A DNA stretch of 64,000 nucleotides from Begonia masoniana. Lineage: Eukaryota; Streptophyta; Magnoliopsida; Cucurbitales; Begoniaceae. How positions within the stretch are numbered: the stretch's first letter is position 1; the number at the start of each line of letters is the position of its first letter. The stretch spans positions 1,598,519 through 1,662,518 of the forward strand of contig CM039512.1 of NCBI GenBank assembly GCA_022432975.1. The letters run 5' to 3'. A model generated the notes under the pieces. That model saw nothing but the letters and a program-made list of their open reading frames with translations, searched no databases and was not told the DNA's origin. Shown here piece after piece: positions 14,150-27,611 of the stretch. Both the position numbers and the translations under genes were made by a program.

Positions 14150-14156
14150 ATATATA
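14150..14156 (-). promoter_or_regulatory. Candidate TATA box of the LOG gene
   Basis: The minus strand reads CTATATATGC about 107 bases upstream of the LOG ATG, followed by a GA/CT-rich leader typical of plant 5' UTRs. This is a position-based inference. Confidence 0.5.
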
Positions 14157-17100
14157 GCAGTGGAACTCGATGACTCTCCTTCAGGTCCACGCCTTTACAA
14201 ACATAAAAGGATAACTACTAACTCACCTGGATGGCTGGATAGTGTCTTCCTCGCTCACCCACCAATCATATCTCTCTCTCTCTCCCCCCTCATTTCTCTC
14301 TCTACATCTCATTTTTAAAAAAAGGAATTTGTTTTATTGGGTTTGATTAAAATCTTTTTTTTTTATGAAAAAACCTAAACTTTAACTGATTTTTTGTCTA
14401 AAAATAACTTCTTTTTATATCATACCATGAATAGTTGATAACATCAAACGCTTAAGTATGAAATCGACGCAAATTCCTTGAATTTATGTGTAAACTTTGA
14501 GATTGACGATTGGATGGTCCAATTTCTCGAGACAAAGACGTCGCTGAATTATTTCATGATAAGATTTTAGGAATTAACGAGATGGTTATACGGAGAAATG
14601 TCAATTGCAGAGACAAATACTTGACTTAGTCTTTTTTATAAATTTTTTATAATAAAAAGGAGAAGAAGAATTTGAAGAAGGGAAATTGGAGGCATCACGT
14701 AATGTGCAAGACATTGTCTTTGAATAAAATAAGTGAAAATGGAAGGTTGGACCAATTTATCATTCTTCTCCATCATTTAAGCTCTTCCTATTTTATCTCT
14801 AAAATAATAAATTAAATAAATTCAATTATGAAGTTGAAATTTAATTAATAATTCAAATAAGTATTTAATTTTGTGGACCACGTAAGTAGAAAATTATTAT
14901 CACGAAGATTATTTCGTTATTATAAAAAAATAATGCTACTTTTACTCTTTAATTCAACACACTTACGTGATAAACACTGATTAGTGCAATTAATATAATA
15001 AATTACAAAAATAATTAATTATATCAATCAATTGTCGTCAATATATTGAAAGATAACTGTTACATATCTTATTTTAATCTATGTTAATAACTTCATGCCA
15101 AAAAAAATCGTATTTGATTAACCATTCATAAGGGTTTGGTTGATCGCTATAAGGATCAATCCAGTCAATTAATTAAAATATTCAGTAGAAAAAATGAGAT
15201 AATTTTATCGACCTGAATAAAAATAAGATCAATTGACCTAATGATTTTAGTAAAATTAAAATCATGAGAATCAAATTGAAATAAAACCTAAACTACGAAG
15301 AATAATAATATATTTTACCCAACTATCATAAATAAAATTATTTTTGTTCGATTGCTACGTGAAATGATAGGTCAAAGATCAAATTGGCAACCATATTGTT
15401 TGATTGAATTGAATGAAATTCTTGCTAGTTGAGTGTTGATCATCTATTAGTGCAGTTAATGTGTGTAATTACTATAAATTTTTATAATTACTACACAAAT
15501 AAATAAGTGTCACGTAAATGTTACGTTAGTAAGTAATATTGATTTTGAAAGATTAACCAACTTGGAGTAACATTATTTTTTAAAATATAATCTTTGATAC
15601 TATACCCTAAAATTTAGGGTTCTTTCTCTCAATCTTCATGCACGATTCTTTGACTAAATATAAAAATTTTAAAAAGTTAGTAATAAATTAAATCTCTCTC
15701 TCCCTCAGCGGTGCCCGATGAACAACACACTTGTTTATTTGTAGGGAAAGCAGCCATACCACAGCAGACAAAGATGGTGTATGCAAAGGAAACAAATCAT
15801 ATTTTATTTACGTTTCCAAACATCTCTCTCGTTCTCTCTCTCTCATGGACCAAACCATACTGATAATGTCTTCAAAAATCAAAACCCTCCTTGCCTCTTT
15901 CCATTTTTTTTTTCAAAAAAAAAAAAACATCATTAAAATCTTTGCCTCTACCACGTTACATTTCTCAGCAGCTTTAATGGACTTCTATTTTGTTTCTTCA
16001 TCAATCTTTTTCATTAATCTCCTCCTCGAAATTCCTCTTGACTCTTATCGAACTGATCTACAGAAGTTCTGTGCATGTATGGGCCAGGCAACATCAGTAT
16101 TCAGAAAAAACAATTATATTATATGAAAAAGAGAGAGAGAGGGAGGAGAGTTTATGTTCAAAGAATGGGACACAATGGGTATTGAGGAATGGGGTGGAAG
16201 ATAGTTATGCCATATCTTTTTGTTGTAGATGGTCTTTTCTCTCTCTAGAACTTTGGCTCTTCCATATTTATATTAAGAATCAAAAAAAAATATTATATTG
16301 TGAAGAAAATAACAAAAAAAGGTTGGCTAAAAATTACTATTGGTTATTATCTAACTCAAAAATATAGCATAAATTGGAAATTAAAAGGTTAAAACATCCA
16401 AACAATTGAGTTTGCATAGTGAAAATGGGATTAGGTTTACTAGTGGTTGTCCCACTATATGGCTCATTATTAGGGTTTTAGGCATACAAAGATGGTGCTC
16501 TTATTGGAGGCTTTTCCAATAGAGAATAGTCTAGCCAATCAACGTTCGACGCCTGTATACAACCTTGTCCAAACTTGTTCCTCCTAAAATGGAAAAATGG
16601 AGGGTTTCCACACAAGTTCGAACATGGTTATCGCACTTTATGATGAAAAATCTACGAACAAGAGCTCAAATCGAAACCCTTTTCCCCTTAAATTCATTGT
16701 TTTTCAAAAGTTTTGGTCGCAGTTGAGATGCTCGACAAATTATTGTCTCGTTTTTTGTTGGAGGTTCCATCGAAGTTCTTTGCCATTTACTTTGAAGGAA
16801 ACAAAAAAAAATGTGATTTGAGCTCCACTTTTTTTTTTCAAAATGGTGGAATCCTACTCAAAGATAAAATTATCCACCTCCCCCTATTCTCCAACTTCCC
16901 ACTACTCCATGCTTCTTGCTATGATGAACTACACATAAAGCTTTAACGGACATTCTACCATCCCACCTAAAGCCTCCATCTTATATTAACATAAATAATT
17001 ATATCCCGAACTAATTTGACTTACTGGATCTTCATAAATCGTCACGATACAAACAAATTACTCCAAAAATGTCCCGAATTTTCAATTTTTCGTCGAATAA

Positions 17101-18529
17101 CGAAAGCCGTTGCACCACATCAACTTAATTGGTAGTGGAAGAAACAAAGTGTTTGATTTGATTTTTCAGTTCAATCTATGTCCATTTTGTCCATGTGGGT
17201 GCGTAACAAGGCAATGTTTGTTGTTTTTTATCTGTGACTTGTACCAAGTTTGTCTACGGTCTTTCCTTTTTGGATAAGGCAGAATCTCTCTTTCAACTAT
17301 TCTGAATCTTAAAGCATTTTCCCTTTCTTTTATTTTTTAGTGATATATGATCACATTTTATTTTTTACTCCGTGCTTTTCGCTTTAATTAGAATTATTAT
17401 ATTAATTGTATTAATTATTATTTCTCACATCAACAAATATATTTAGAAAGTTTAACAAGAGAATAATCATAACATTGTTCATTTAATTATGATATCCTAG
17501 ACTATTTCTACAAAAAAATTCCAAAAGAAATTGACTTTTCAAAGCTTTATTATTGATAAATCTTGAGAGATGGCTAAGAAAATAGTTTCTCCAGATAATT
17601 TTTAAAAGTGCGAAAGAAAATATAAACAAAAATTTTTACTCGAAGTTATAAGTCTATTTTGTCGAGTTCGTGAGAGAGAGTTCTCTTATACCCCTAGGTA
17701 TTCTTTACCTATCTACCTGTGTCGGTTTCAGGAGCAAGCACCTTTAACAAGCAAATAACTCCGTAAGAAACTTGGTTGTCGACCCCCTCAGTCACTACGA
17801 ACATCCGAAGTCTGAGAGCACCTTGACCCCCGCTAGAAGGTTCCTCAAGAGAGAAAAACGAAAAAGCAGTGATAAGTCGAGTCGACTTAACTAGCTAAAG
17901 AATTTATTTAAAAATTGATCAGCCGCCATTAAAAAAGCATTGTTCACATTGTTTTTATTTTTTATTTTCAATCATAGCCATCATTTCTTATGGATTCAAA
18001 TTTCCATAAAGTTCATTTGTCTTCTTTGATCCTCCCAATTAGTCCCTCAAGAACATTTCACTTTTTAATTTTTTTTAAAAAATAAAATAAAAATAAAGCT
18101 AGTTGATAAATAAATTGAGTTGGATTAATTAATTGATTAATTCAAATGATTGTTTAATTAGAGAGTGAATTTGGTAAATTAAGTAGACAAAATGAAAAGC
18201 CAATGATAAAATGGCGTCATACTTGTCTCTGTGTCCTCTCCTTTTAAGAGCCTTTTACTGTCCACTTTAATTATAATCCTGTCATATAATTTGACAAATG
18301 TAACAAACAAGATAATTAGAAGGATAATGTACGCATTTAACGACTTTCAAAAGTTGCTTTTTGACTGCATCAACTTCAAAAGCTGCTTTTGAACCCTATT
18401 TGGGTGAAATCCAAAAAATAATAATAAACTGTCAAAAAAAATTTGTGAAATACACAAGAAATAGTAAAATACGCAAGAAATAATAAAAAAATAATTGAAA
18501 ACAAATCAACGTGTTTAAAACAAAACCAT

Positions 18530-18800
18530 CACGCGTTTATTATTCAAAACTCCACCAACGAATATTTATTAGATTACAAAAATACTACAGTATCGCGAAA
18601 AATATTAACTGAGATTACTAAAGAAATAGAGTTTCTCGAGAGATCTCTCTCACTATTTTTTATTTTTCTCTTTCTTATTTTCTCTGTGACTCTACATCAG
18701 ATCTGATTCTCCTCGACTTAATCAGAATTTTCTCGGATCTCTCGCCTTCAATCCTCCTCCAACGTTCTTATTCGTCTATTTGAAATAGGGTATAAAAAAT
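18530..18800. repeat. Possible LTR-type repeat remnant
   Basis: The phrase CGAATATTTATTAGATTACA with the following ACAAAAATACTACAG and CTC-rich text resembles degenerate LTR sequence that recurs in plant genomes. A similar style appears at 26060-26600. The identification rests on style and not on a matched copy. Confidence 0.25.
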
Positions 18801-19984
18801 TAAACAGGTTAAAAAATGGTTAAATCAATCTTTACATTAATTTATGTAAATTAAACTAAAAAAATTATGACATAGAAGTGGGTGGATATCTAAGCTCAAG
18901 GAATTCAAAGTTGGGTCAATCTGAAGTGTTATTATCGTATACAGTTCATAACTCTGTGATTGATTTGATCGATAATAAACAATAATTGACCAAGTAAAAC
19001 GCGTCAATCAAAGAAACAAATCATGGGTTATATCAATCGAAATCAAAGAGATAAACTCTTGGTTATAGGAAGCTAATTAAAAACTTGATTAGGACAGGGA
19101 AAGAAGCACAGTGGAGTCGTGGCAGAAAAAGGAGGTGTTGTCTTGTAGGTGTCGAACTTTTTGAAATACAAAATTAAGTTGTTTTTGTGGTCAGCAAACA
19201 AAAGTGACCACCGACTTCTTATTTGTCCATTAGGGCAGAATGTTCATCTCCATGTTTCGTCACTTTCCTTATGTTTCCACATCAACCAAAAGACTGGTTC
19301 TATAGAGAGTGAGATGGGGAGAGAGAGTATGACAGTGCGATACGTAGAGTCAAAGACGAACTAAAATTTTATTGAATGTGAAGGATCAGAATATATTAAT
19401 AAAGATGTACAGTCTCAATTTACTTGGGAGAATAAAAATTGAATGCTTTATAAGTAGTGTTTCTCTCTCTACATAGTACAATGTGTTTTGGACTAACTTC
19501 AAGAATAAATTTGTGCGGGTTCTGGTTCAAAGCAGACAATATTATACTGAGAGTATCAGAAGACTACGTAGAAAGAGCTAGATCTAACACGTAGTTTTTT
19601 TTGCATTTTGGATTGGATTTTTATTGACCACATAAATGCATGTGACTGTGGAGTTTGATATGTCGATTTGTTGGCGTTATTTTTGGCAATGGAAACAGCC
19701 AAGAAATGGACTGTTCCTCCTGGGTTATAATTAATTCTTATTTAATTAAGGTATAAATATTGAAATCATGAGTCACAAAATGAAAGTTTGACTGGGTAGG
19801 GCAAAAGGTGGGTTGAAATTATTGGTCAGTCAGTCACAACTCGAGAAAAGAGAAGAATTTGCCGACCATTTTTTGGTGTTGAAAATTGAGGGAGACGTTT
19901 TGGTTCTCCAACGTTCTCTTCGTAATTCAAACTTTGCTCTTAACGTGAAAAGAAAACACAGATTAAAACATTTCTGTTACATTC

Positions 19985-20310
19985 GGTGTGACCCGAATAT
20001 AATTAATGTATTACAATTGGTCTTATACCAATTAGTTGAGAATAAAACAATAATAATCGGAAAAAGAAAATAAACACGAGAAAACAAAGATAGCCAGATT
20101 TTTACGTGAAAAATCTTAGACGAGAAAAACTACGTGCAGAGAAGAATTTCACTATAAGAAATCAAGGTACAAATGAGTTTTGCGACTCAATTATCAATAT
20201 ATAATAAAACAACGAAACCCTAATATCGAATATGTATCTGATCCGACTCAACTAAAATTTGGGTCACATGGAATTCTATCAATTTTCAATATTAATCTCC
20301 CACAACTAAA
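19985..20310. repeat. Possible repeat remnant related to 53105-53300
   Basis: The segment contains CGAGAAAAACTACGTGCAGA followed by ATTTCACTATAAG. This parallels GAACTACGTCTACTGTCCGC and ATTTCACTAAG near 53200. Both also have an AAAAGAAAA-type lead. The similarity is short and diverged. Confidence 0.35.
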
Positions 20311-21871
20311 CCCGAACTTTCAGCCCTCATTGTCGTTGTGTACTTTCTTTCTTCATTTTAAACTGCTTTTATCTTTTAGGGTTTTTCACGTAAAATTTAA
20401 GTGTATAAGCTTTGTTTTTCTTGCATACCCACGTCTCTCTCTCCTCTCTCTTTCTCTCTCTCTAGAGTTCCTTGTTTCTAGGGAGAAACTAGAATCTGAA
20501 GAACGTGAAAGGTAAAACAAAAAGAGCGAGAATGAAGCAGAATTCTTCAAAAAAAAAAAAAAGGAAAAAACTTTGACGATCACTGTTCCACATGGTCAGC
20601 AATGAGTGGGGCTTCGTTATAATTCAACCCCAACAACGAAACCCTTTTTATTTCTTGTCGTTCTTTCAAACTGCTGCAGATAAACAATGATATTGTTTCC
20701 TATTTCCATACTTAGAATTTATAATTTTTCAAAGTAATTTCGGTTGAAAGAGATCGCTAAATCATCAACTAATCACTTGATTGGTGGTGATTTGATATGT
20801 AGGATTAATAAAATAATCAGAAGAATTAGTTGAACAATATAACAACCTCAGCTTTTGACCTTTAGTCTAAGCTGATCATCTATGAGGTCAATGACAATTA
20901 GTGGTCTTAATTGATGATTAATCCAATGAATGTGGCTTTAATCTCTCACTTTCACTACTCTATCCCTATCTCTATCCAATATCCACCCACCAATTGATCA
21001 TTTTGCACTGAATCCCATTTTAAATTTTCAATCTCTACCCTTTGTTTAGTTTATATCCTTGACCTCACTGTTCATCAATTTATTTTGGGTAATATACATC
21101 TCAACTCTTAAATTTAGTGTTTTCACTCCAAGTTTTGTATTTTCTACTTGTAGTTGTAGAGGAGAATCATCACAAGAAGAGAAGAAATAAGGGGGATTTG
21201 CGAGCATCGAATTTAACGATTTCGACGACTTCAAGAGAAAAACAAGTTGAAAAAATTTACGCATCAGACAGTTTTCGAGAGGAGATCGAGCTCCGGATGC
21301 TGATTTCTTAAGAAAATACGTCCATTTCGCGTATTTTTTTATTTTTTTTAAATCCTCACTTGCTCTCCACCTATAAAATTAAGGGCAGGCCTTAAACTTG
21401 AAAGTAGATTCACAATTAGAAGAAAAAAAAAAAAAAACAATTTTTGGGAACTGGATTTGAAGTAAGAGGAGGGAAGGGACCACCAAATGGTCAAACTGGG
21501 TCGACAGAGCCAATGACTACGGCAATATAGTGGTGTTGACGTGGCAGGGTGGGGCCAGCATGTAGGGTGGTAGGTGGTGTTAGAGAGGATTACGAGACTC
21601 TCACTCTCTCTTATGTCTGTGGGGCCCACTTGCAATTTCTGCTTTTAGTAATGTTGGGCCCTTTTTTCCATTTGTCTGCCACCTCACGCTAAAACGTGTC
21701 CCCCCTCCTCTTTCATTTTCAACAAATATATTTAATATTATTTACTTATTTTAACAAATACATTATTATTATTATTATTTTTTTATGGTAGGGTCTTGGA
21801 TAAACAGATATATTAATTATAGAATACTGAAAATAATAAGTAATAATTAATGCATCTTAATTGTATTAATA

Positions 21872-22025
21872 ATTAGGGGTGTGAACGGACTGGTTCGGTC
21901 CGATCCCGAGCCCGAACCGAAATCGGACTGTGTGTTTCGGGATTTATTTTTTGAGGATCAGAACCGGTCCTGGGAAGGACTGGGACCGAACCGAAAATTT
22001 GGTCCGGTCCCCGTTCCTCCAAACC
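21872..22025. repeat. Fragment of a GGTTCGG-rich dispersed repeat
   Basis: It begins AGGGGTGTGAACGGACTGG and is dense in CGGTCCG, GAACCG and CCGGTCC words. That is the look of the common plant non-autonomous elements whose ends read AGGGGTGT. A clear matching right end is not visible, so it is probably truncated. Confidence 0.4.
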
Positions 22026-22915
22026 TATCTCCTTCTCTCTCTATTTTCGAAATATGTTTTATTTTCTTTCACGCAGTAATACCTGGAAGCAGAGGAGAAA
22101 TGAAGAAATGTCTCTGGTGTTTTGTTCTAACCCAAACAACCATCATCATCTCTGAGTAATCAACCAACAAATCATCAAAAATCAACCATAATTTATCAAC
22201 CAACCGCAAAGTAAAAAACAATTAGCCCTAAGTTTTTACTTCCACGAAATTTACACAATACAGAACATACAGTAAGTAAGCAATGAGGATAATAGTATGG
22301 AGATAGCCAAAGACGGAGCACAGAGACGGAGACGGAGCCTCGGTCCTTGGATAAAATATTTGACACGTCAATTAATATTTTGATAAAATAAATAAAACAT
22401 TATTCAAAACCATGGATATAACGGGTCAAAGATTATGGGTTGCGTTAAAGTTGAATTTTTTTCTTTTACTCGAGGATAAAAGCAGGCTTTTTTATGACAC
22501 TGTTCTTGACTTCATTTGAAGTCTTTGTTTGATTCTTTGAACTAAATGAGAATTGAGATGGCCTATTATTACTTTGGGTCAATCAACAGAAGCCATTTCA
22601 GTCCAACATATTTGCCCAAAAGCAACCAAAACAAGGGATAACAAATTGGACTCCAAACACTTTCTCTCAATTCTTCCTACATTTGACAAATTTTACAAAT
22701 TTTATCAAAATATGATGTATTTTGCTAAACGTAACAATAGTAAAAAGATTATGTGTGACAAATTAATATAGTTGACGACAGAGGTGGTTTTGCTATAGAC
22801 TCAAAGTATAGGGGGTAAATTGCAATTTACGCTAACTCGAAAGGTGAAAAAAAAGTAATATTAATAGTTTTTTACATTAAATGTATTGATTTGCAAGTAT
22901 GGAAGACATGCAAGT

Positions 22916-25456
22916 TCATTCATCGACCACGGAGAAATCTGGTTCTTCCGGCTTCTGCAACGACCTCACAATGGCAGACCCAGGACTGTTCTTCCCTTCA
23001 TTTCTAAAGGCTGAAGCAGGAATCTGTAATTCAGTCGAGTAAACCTCCGGTTGACTCTCTCTAGCCCTCAGCTCCGCCGCTACCTTGCGTTTCTTGTAAC
23101 GCCTCCAAGCGGCCTGAACAAAACAAGCCGCCCAAGTCCGCCATTGATGCGAGTAGAATCTGAACTTTTGCCGGAGCTGTTTGCAATGCAATCTTCTGAA
23201 TTGCGAGGCTACGAACTTCAAATCCTCGGCGATGAGGGCGAAAGCTTCTACTTCTGAGATGGCTTCCACAGTGCGAGTGGAGCTTGGGAGGGCAACGCCT
23301 GGCCGAGGGTCCAGCGCCCACGTGAGCAACTCTTCGCCGCAGAAATCCCCTGGCCCTATTCTGCATGAATTGAAAAACCCAGTTCGTCCGCCATTAGTGG
23401 TGTAGGAATCAAGGTTTCCTCTGATTATAAACAGCATTGCATTAACTGGGTCGCCTTCTCGAACCAAAAACGTCCCTTCTGTGCTCAACGCCGGCTTCAG
23501 CCTCTCGCAGATTGCATCCAGCGTTCGCTCGTCCATTTGATCGAACAAAGGAACCTGTTCTTCCAGTCGGCATTTCACTAATTTGTTTTGATACATAAAT
23601 CTACAAAAATAATCTGATTGAGAATGAGTATTACTCTGCGAACAAGGTCGAGGCAGAGATGGCGTTTAATGTCTCGTCGGAGATCCATCGGAAGGCACTT
23701 GAGCAGAGCTTCTTCATCTACTCCTCGAGTCGCAACCCATTTATACTGATCATATTTTCTCACCGACTGTCTCAGCTCCGGCGGAAGCTGTCTGTGATGC
23801 ATCCATTGTTCAGTATCTCTTCTCTTTATCCTCCACTCTTCCAATCGGACTGTTGTAGACTGAAGATACGTCTGCCATTTTCATCACTCAAAGAATTGAG
23901 CATCTGCCAAAAATGGCGGCCCTGATTGTTATCATGAATAAAAAGATGAACTTACTTGCATGTTACCAATAAGTAGAGCAAACAGAACCAGTCCAAGAGT
24001 TGCTATGATTATGGCAAAAATTATTTCCCCAACATAAGTGCTGGTGGAGAGATTTTGTCCCAAAGAACTGCAACATCAACTAAACTAAATAAAAAAAATT
24101 TAAGAAAATTTTGAAAATGCAGAGGATGTTTTTTCAAAAAGTACAATATATACCTCAGATTCCTCAAACCCCACCAAAGACAGAAGAAGTATTTCCTGAA
24201 GAACGGGGAAGTCGTGACATCAAACGTCACGGCATCGCCGTATATTCCGAACTTATAGAAACTATTACCGGGATCGCATAATGTTGTAATATTGCTCGAG
24301 TTAAACCATGACCCTCTTCGAGCTTCGTTGATTCTGTGACAGTCGAAGAAGACAAAATCACAGGACAGATTTTCATGATCGCAAACTTTTCTCCAGCATG
24401 ATTCTTCTCGCTCGATCGATAAAAGATACCAGCAAGCTCCTAAAACCTATTTGTTCATGCCGAGAAATAAGACAATCTGAAATGTTGTATGCAATGGAAA
24501 GTTAAGGGGTGAAATATAACAAACGAAACTTCATCTCGTCGATTGATTTGTTAAATTCAATGCTTGTATATCACATTTTTCATTTAATCAAGCGTTTTAA
24601 TCCAATTTCTAACACATTCTTCGGTGATTTTTCACAGTTCCGAACTTTGTTGAACTCTATATAAAATTAGATGAAAAAGTGATGCATAAAGGTTAATTAT
24701 TAAACTCACATGGCTTGCCAACATGTAAAGAATGAGATTATAAGCAGCCCCGGCCCATGCTGTCTGTGTTACAACTCCGGTCGCCTTGATGATTTGCGAC
24801 GAGAGGGGAAATATAAGAAAAAGTCTCGGAAAATATTGAACGATCAAGATGAATCGGAGGAAGTTCTTCGTGTTCGTCATAGTCGAACCGGCTAGATTAG
24901 GAATTACGATCCAAATCAGGACCTGAAAAAGAGGTTGACATGGATAAATAGCAAGACAAAATGAAGACTTTCCTTAGCAGAAAATTAAGAGATTCACCTG
25001 AGGAAGAGGCAGAGCAGCCATAAGATCAATCCAGAAACCATGAGCTAAATATCTCGAGGCGATTTTCGAAGGGTCTATAACGAGCTCTCCTCTCCCAAAT
25101 ACACGAGAATAAGGAGCGATAAAAGCCGTTCGAAACTTAATCAAAATCTGGATTATGTAGAAGATATCGGCAATGGATCTTATCGCCGTGAGAACGACTT
25201 CGAGACTAACTGCAATCTCCATGCACATTTGATCCCACACAACTGGCAAGTAGAAGAATAAAGGGTCTACAAACAGAGAAACTAAACAAGCCACTAAGAA
25301 AATCTTGTTCCATCTGCGTAAATTTTGGCCTCGAGGGTCCAATATTTTTCGCCTCACTAGTTCATAGTCTTCAGAGAATACTCTCGATAAAACCTTAGCC
25401 TTCAAGGATTTTCTAGCTTTCTTGGCGACTGACTTTGGTAATTGAAGCCCATCCAT
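22916..25456 (-). CDS. Cyclic nucleotide-gated ion channel, CNGC15-like
   Basis: Plant CNGCs are cation channels carrying Ca2+ and regulated by cyclic nucleotides and calmodulin. Minus-strand exons are 25456-24998, 24922-24710, 24446-24154, 24067-23956, 23871-23635 and 23554-22916, giving 650 codons with agreeing phases. The N-terminal KVLSRVFSEDYELV and ILDPRG blocks resemble CNGC15. Hydrophobic segments fill residues 50-360, and the pore loop carries SSLGQNL at about 322-329 (plant filter type GQNL). A cyclic-nucleotide-binding cassette around RIGPGDFCGEELLTWAL lies at about 503-519, and an IQ-like motif FVQAAWRRYKKRK at about 583-595. A conserved mini-exon coding MGYQNSKPIR lies upstream at 25604-25576. 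Splicing it to the visible acceptors does not keep the frame, so ATG 25456 is used here. The N-terminus therefore needs transcript support. Confidence 0.9.
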
Positions 25457-26028
25457 GTTCTGTTTAAGCTAGCCTGAAAATTGGAAGTCTTCTTGAAATC
25501 TAAAGAAACAATTCAAATTCAAAGATGGAAATGATCAAATTAAACACAATTATGACTGAGATTGAGAAACTAAACCTTATAGGTTTTGAATTTTGATAAC
25601 CCATGATGAAGCTACAAAACTATATCAGCCCAGCTTAGGAACTGCAAAAGAAAGAAGACGTGAGATTTGTTCTTAGTGAATAGACTGAAGCCAGAAGGAG
25701 CAATGGAGACCCTTCCATGGCCACCAAGATCAAGAAACATGTGAAAATATGAAAATAAAGAAGACAAGTTTTGTAGGAAGCTTTAATGCCATCTACCTTC
25801 ACAGCTCAAATGGATTGCTTTTTGCCAGCCAAAGAACTACATCTGGATCTGTATTATCTGTTTGAAAAAACTAATAAGATCCTAAATCATTTTGAGTAAT
25901 TTAAGTTAGATAATTGTTATTTTTTCCCTCGAAACCATTTTTTCAAAGCAGATATTACATCACATCACGCGAAGAAAATATGTCAAGAATCAGCTTTTGG
26001 TCATTTCATCTGAAAGTTTAAGATCAGC
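25256..26028 (-). repeat. Segmental duplication, copy A (CNGC 5' end and promoter)
   Basis: This block, from within the first large CNGC exon through the upstream mini-exon and about 400 bp of promoter, recurs almost base for base at 27272-28078. The copies differ mainly by one- or two-base indels, many in homopolymers, and by a short insertion in copy B near 27920-27945. Confidence 0.93.
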
Positions 26029-26035
26029 TCAGTGA

Positions 26036-27271
26036 TGTCACACAAGGATCCTTGTGTGACACCGATTTTAAAGTCACGATGAACGATATAAAAACGCGGA
26101 AATAAATGACACAGGAGGTTGGTAACGCAGTTCGGCAACCAGCCTACGTCTGCGGGGCCACGCCCAGATATAAAAACATTTCTTTTGAGTTCACGAAATT
26201 ACAAGACAATCGGACTTATACAAATAAAGACTCCCTCTTATCTTTGTCGCCGCCTCTAGCTAATTTCCCCAAGGAAACTGTTTTTGCGAGATCCCCTCGA
26301 CTTTAAAACGACCTCTCCCGAGATCTAGATAACAACAAGATCCCCTCGTTGTTGGTTCCTCCCGAAACCCGTGTTATGGCAAGATCCCCTCGCCCACGAT
26401 CAAGAACGACAAGCTCCCCTTGTCTAAGAAACAGAACTCCTCACGAGTTCGGATGCTGTCTCCTCCCGAGACAGAGCTTTAATGAAGAACAAGGAATATT
26501 GCCTCCTGTGACACCTCCTGGAACACCAGATCGAAGTCTTCGGATACAACACACAGCACACTCAATAAAAACAATGAAATCCACAGATTAGGTCGAGTGT
26601 GCAAAACAATCACAAACCCATACGGAGAAACGTAGGGCGTGAAAGAAAAACCGACGGCTCGGGAAAACGAAGAAAATCTTCTCTCGTGTAAAATCAATAC
26701 TCCGTCGTCTGCTGAAGAACAATCACCGACGACTCACAGTAGGCGTGAATGAAAGGATCAACTATTGCAGAATACACGCAAACGTCGGTATAGAATATAA
26801 TCGCCCGGAAGAATAAAAAACTTTTCGCTCTCAATAATAATGGCTTCAGCAGCGTTCTTCAGAAAAACGAAGGCTTTAAATAATATTGGTAGCTTCCATA
26901 TCTTTAATTCATTCAGTTACCAAATCGGATTTACCGCCGCATGGAATAAGGAAACACAATCTTAACAAATTCGGTTATGTGACACCTCATATGACACTTT
27001 AGGAAAGTTTCCATAACAGCATAGATTTTCCGCCCAAAAATTCAGGAAAGCATCCCATTAATCATGGGAAGTCAGAGCCCAGCAAATCATGTCAAATCTA
27101 CAACAAATCGGCTTTCCAAATAAAACTTTTCCAAAAAACAAGTGCATATGCCTTATTCAATATCTTTCCAAATAATGTTGTTTCCTTATTTTTCTCTTCC
27201 ATAGAATCATCATTATTACTTCTATAATATCTTCCCATAATCGGATTGGGCGGTTTCTTGATTGTCAGGTC
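26036..27271. repeat. 1.2-kb insertion between the duplicated CNGC blocks
   Basis: The segment separates the two duplicated blocks and has no coding frame. It starts with a perfect 26-bp palindrome (26036-26061) and contains three TGTGACACC-type words (26055, 26506, 26980 region) and four variants of AGATCCCCTCG at 26288-26420. It also has text of the ACGCAGTTCGGCAACCAGCC type, which is often seen in plant LTRs. I infer a solo LTR or other retroelement remnant, but its ends are not proven. Confidence 0.5.
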
Positions 27272-27611
27272 AAGAATAAAGGGTCTACAAACAGAGAAAC
27301 TAAACAAGCCACTAAGAAAAATCTTGTTCCATCTGCGTAAATTTGGCCTCGAGGGTCCAATATTTTTCGCCTCACTAGTTCATAGTCTTCAGAGAATACT
27401 CTCGATAAAACCTTAGCCTCAGGATTTTCTAGATTCTGGCGATGCCTTTGGTATGAATCCCTCCATGTTCTTTTAGAGCTGAAAATTGGAAGTCTTCTTG
27501 AAATCTGAAGAAGAAACAATTCAAATTCAAAGATGGAAATGATCAAATTAACACAATTATGACTGAGATTAAGAAACTAAACCTTATAGGTTTTGAATTT
27601 TGATAACCCAT
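27272..27611 (-). pseudogene. Truncated CNGC15-like 5' fragment
   Basis: The duplicate carries the mini-exon and an exon part reading KVLSRVFSEDYELVRRKILD. A one-base loss in the run before CGTAAATTTGG and a one-base gain in GAAAAATC scramble the frame between DPRGQ and FFLVACLV compared with copy A. No membrane segments after the first, pore or nucleotide-binding domain exist in this copy. Its splice into the second exon does keep frame with the mini-exon, unlike copy A. It could supply an alternative 5' end by splicing across the insertion, but this is speculative. Confidence 0.75.

Larger units (their letters stand above)
14157..22915. other. Large gene-poor spacer (8.8 kb)
   Basis: I found no convincing exon, RNA gene or intact transposon. 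The sequence is AT-rich with CT/GA stretches (14272-14285, 15833-15845, 20430-20463) and several segments that look like old repeat debris (listed separately). Reading frames of 90-130 codons at 15731-16367, 19813-20073 and 20180-20515 have low-complexity composition and no recognisable motif. Confidence 0.55.

Noticed and set aside
15731..16367. Two frames of 125 and 131 codons in the gene-poor spacer
   Set aside because: Low-complexity Phe/Ser/Ile composition from T-rich DNA, no splice context and no recognisable domain.
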